A stretch of 64,000 bases of DNA from CAVQJU01 sp963755195 (GTDB lineage: Bacteria > Acidobacteriota > Vicinamibacteria > Vicinamibacterales > CAVVIG01). The position numbers and the translations under genes were made by a program. Positions 63,798 through 64,000 of this stretch are shown one piece after another (the stretch's first letter is position 1; each line of letters starts with the position of its first letter). The notes beneath the pieces were generated by a model. The model saw only the letters and a program-made list of their open reading frames with translations. It made no database searches and had not been told where the DNA came from. Location: contig CAVWIZ010000001.1 of assembly GCA_963755195.1 (NCBI GenBank), positions 124,001 to 188,000 on the forward strand, read 5' to 3'.

Positions 63798-64000
63798 CTA
63801 AATCGACAGCGTCGCGACCTGGCGGCGGCGCGACAACGCGAGCTCAAAGAGCGTCTTCGACACGAAGACGGAGGTGAAGATATTCGAGACCAGGCCCAGG
63901 AAGAGCGTCACCGCGAACCCGCGAATGGGGCCCGTGCCGAAGTTGAAGAGAAAGGCCGCGGAAATCAGCGCCGCGGTGTGAGTGTCGATGAGCGTCCAGA
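63798..64000 (-). CDS. secD: Protein translocase subunit SecD, C-terminal end (partial)
   Basis: The last ~67 codons of secD on the minus strand: TLIDTHTAALISAAFLFNFG, GPIRGFAVTLFLGLVSNIFT, then FVSKTLFELALSRRR and TAG at 63800-63798. The 5' part lies beyond the window. These are the last helices of SecD, with the conserved IDxHxxA and GPIRGFA. Confidence 0.93.
   Translation of the reverse strand, partial: WTLIDTHTAALISAAFLFNFGTGPIRGFAVTLFLGLVSNIFTSVFVSKTLFELALSRRRQVATLSI

Overview
The window is GC-rich, gene-dense bacterial chromosome, read here as Acidobacteriota, probably of the Vicinamibacteria type. That placement is inference from gene content: an Oar-like TonB-dependent receptor with an N-terminal carboxypeptidase-regulatory-like domain, a BlaI/M56 pair, DUF4399, several M16 peptidases, a membrane pyrophosphatase and an ExbB-ExbD-ExbD-TonB operon. 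No rRNA, tRNA, CRISPR array, phage or transposase gene was seen. Most genes are housekeeping, in short operons with 1-4 nt stop/start overlaps (often GTGA or ATGA).

Layout. 1-7.2 kb: end of an amidohydrolase, a MocA-like nucleotidyltransferase, two small proteins, two cold-shock paralogues around a HAD phosphatase, DUF4399, a degenerate ABC protein, a methyltransferase, a PHP phosphoesterase and a Fur/ferritin-like fusion. 7.2-10 kb: erpA, fdhE, a secreted metallo-beta-lactamase-fold enzyme. 10-15 kb: a very large secreted protein with 702-bp internal tandem repeats, lying between a decayed 3' end of a fumarase gene and the fumarase gene itself. 15-23.5 kb: fumarase and aspartase (divergent), a secreted methyltransferase, thiD-moaE-moaD, prfA-prmC, an esterase. 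23.5-30.5 kb: HIT protein, HAD, EEP/PLD pair, MlaF-like ATPase, blaI and an M56 peptidase fused to a SurA-like domain. 30.5-42.3 kb: an M16 pair, ileS-lspA-lgt-rluD, NUDIX, HDAC-like protein, lon. 42.4-46.8 kb: dksA, a Cys-rich unknown, rpmB-ridA and rel, a growth-control group. 46.9-53 kb: TPR lipoprotein, TonB-dependent receptor, CYTH protein, phosphoesterase. 53-58.6 kb: large M16 peptidase and the tonB-exbB-exbD-exbD operon that would energise the receptor. 58.8-64 kb: membrane pyrophosphatase, DUF502, uppP, secF and the end of secD.

The most unusual feature is not a single gene. Many gene junctions carry short, degenerate tandem repeats of about 7-9 bp, often as two facing arms that can fold into a hairpin. 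The same kind of repeat appears inside coding frames in ileS and thiD. One pair supplies both the 50-residue tail of aspartase and the signal-peptide region of the next gene.

Four genes are interrupted: fumarase (extra base in a homopolymer), lon (one missing base), the repeat protein (one extra base in the first repeat) and the M56 peptidase (in-frame TAG). Because lon and fumarase are otherwise intact, assembly error is a serious possibility for at least those two.
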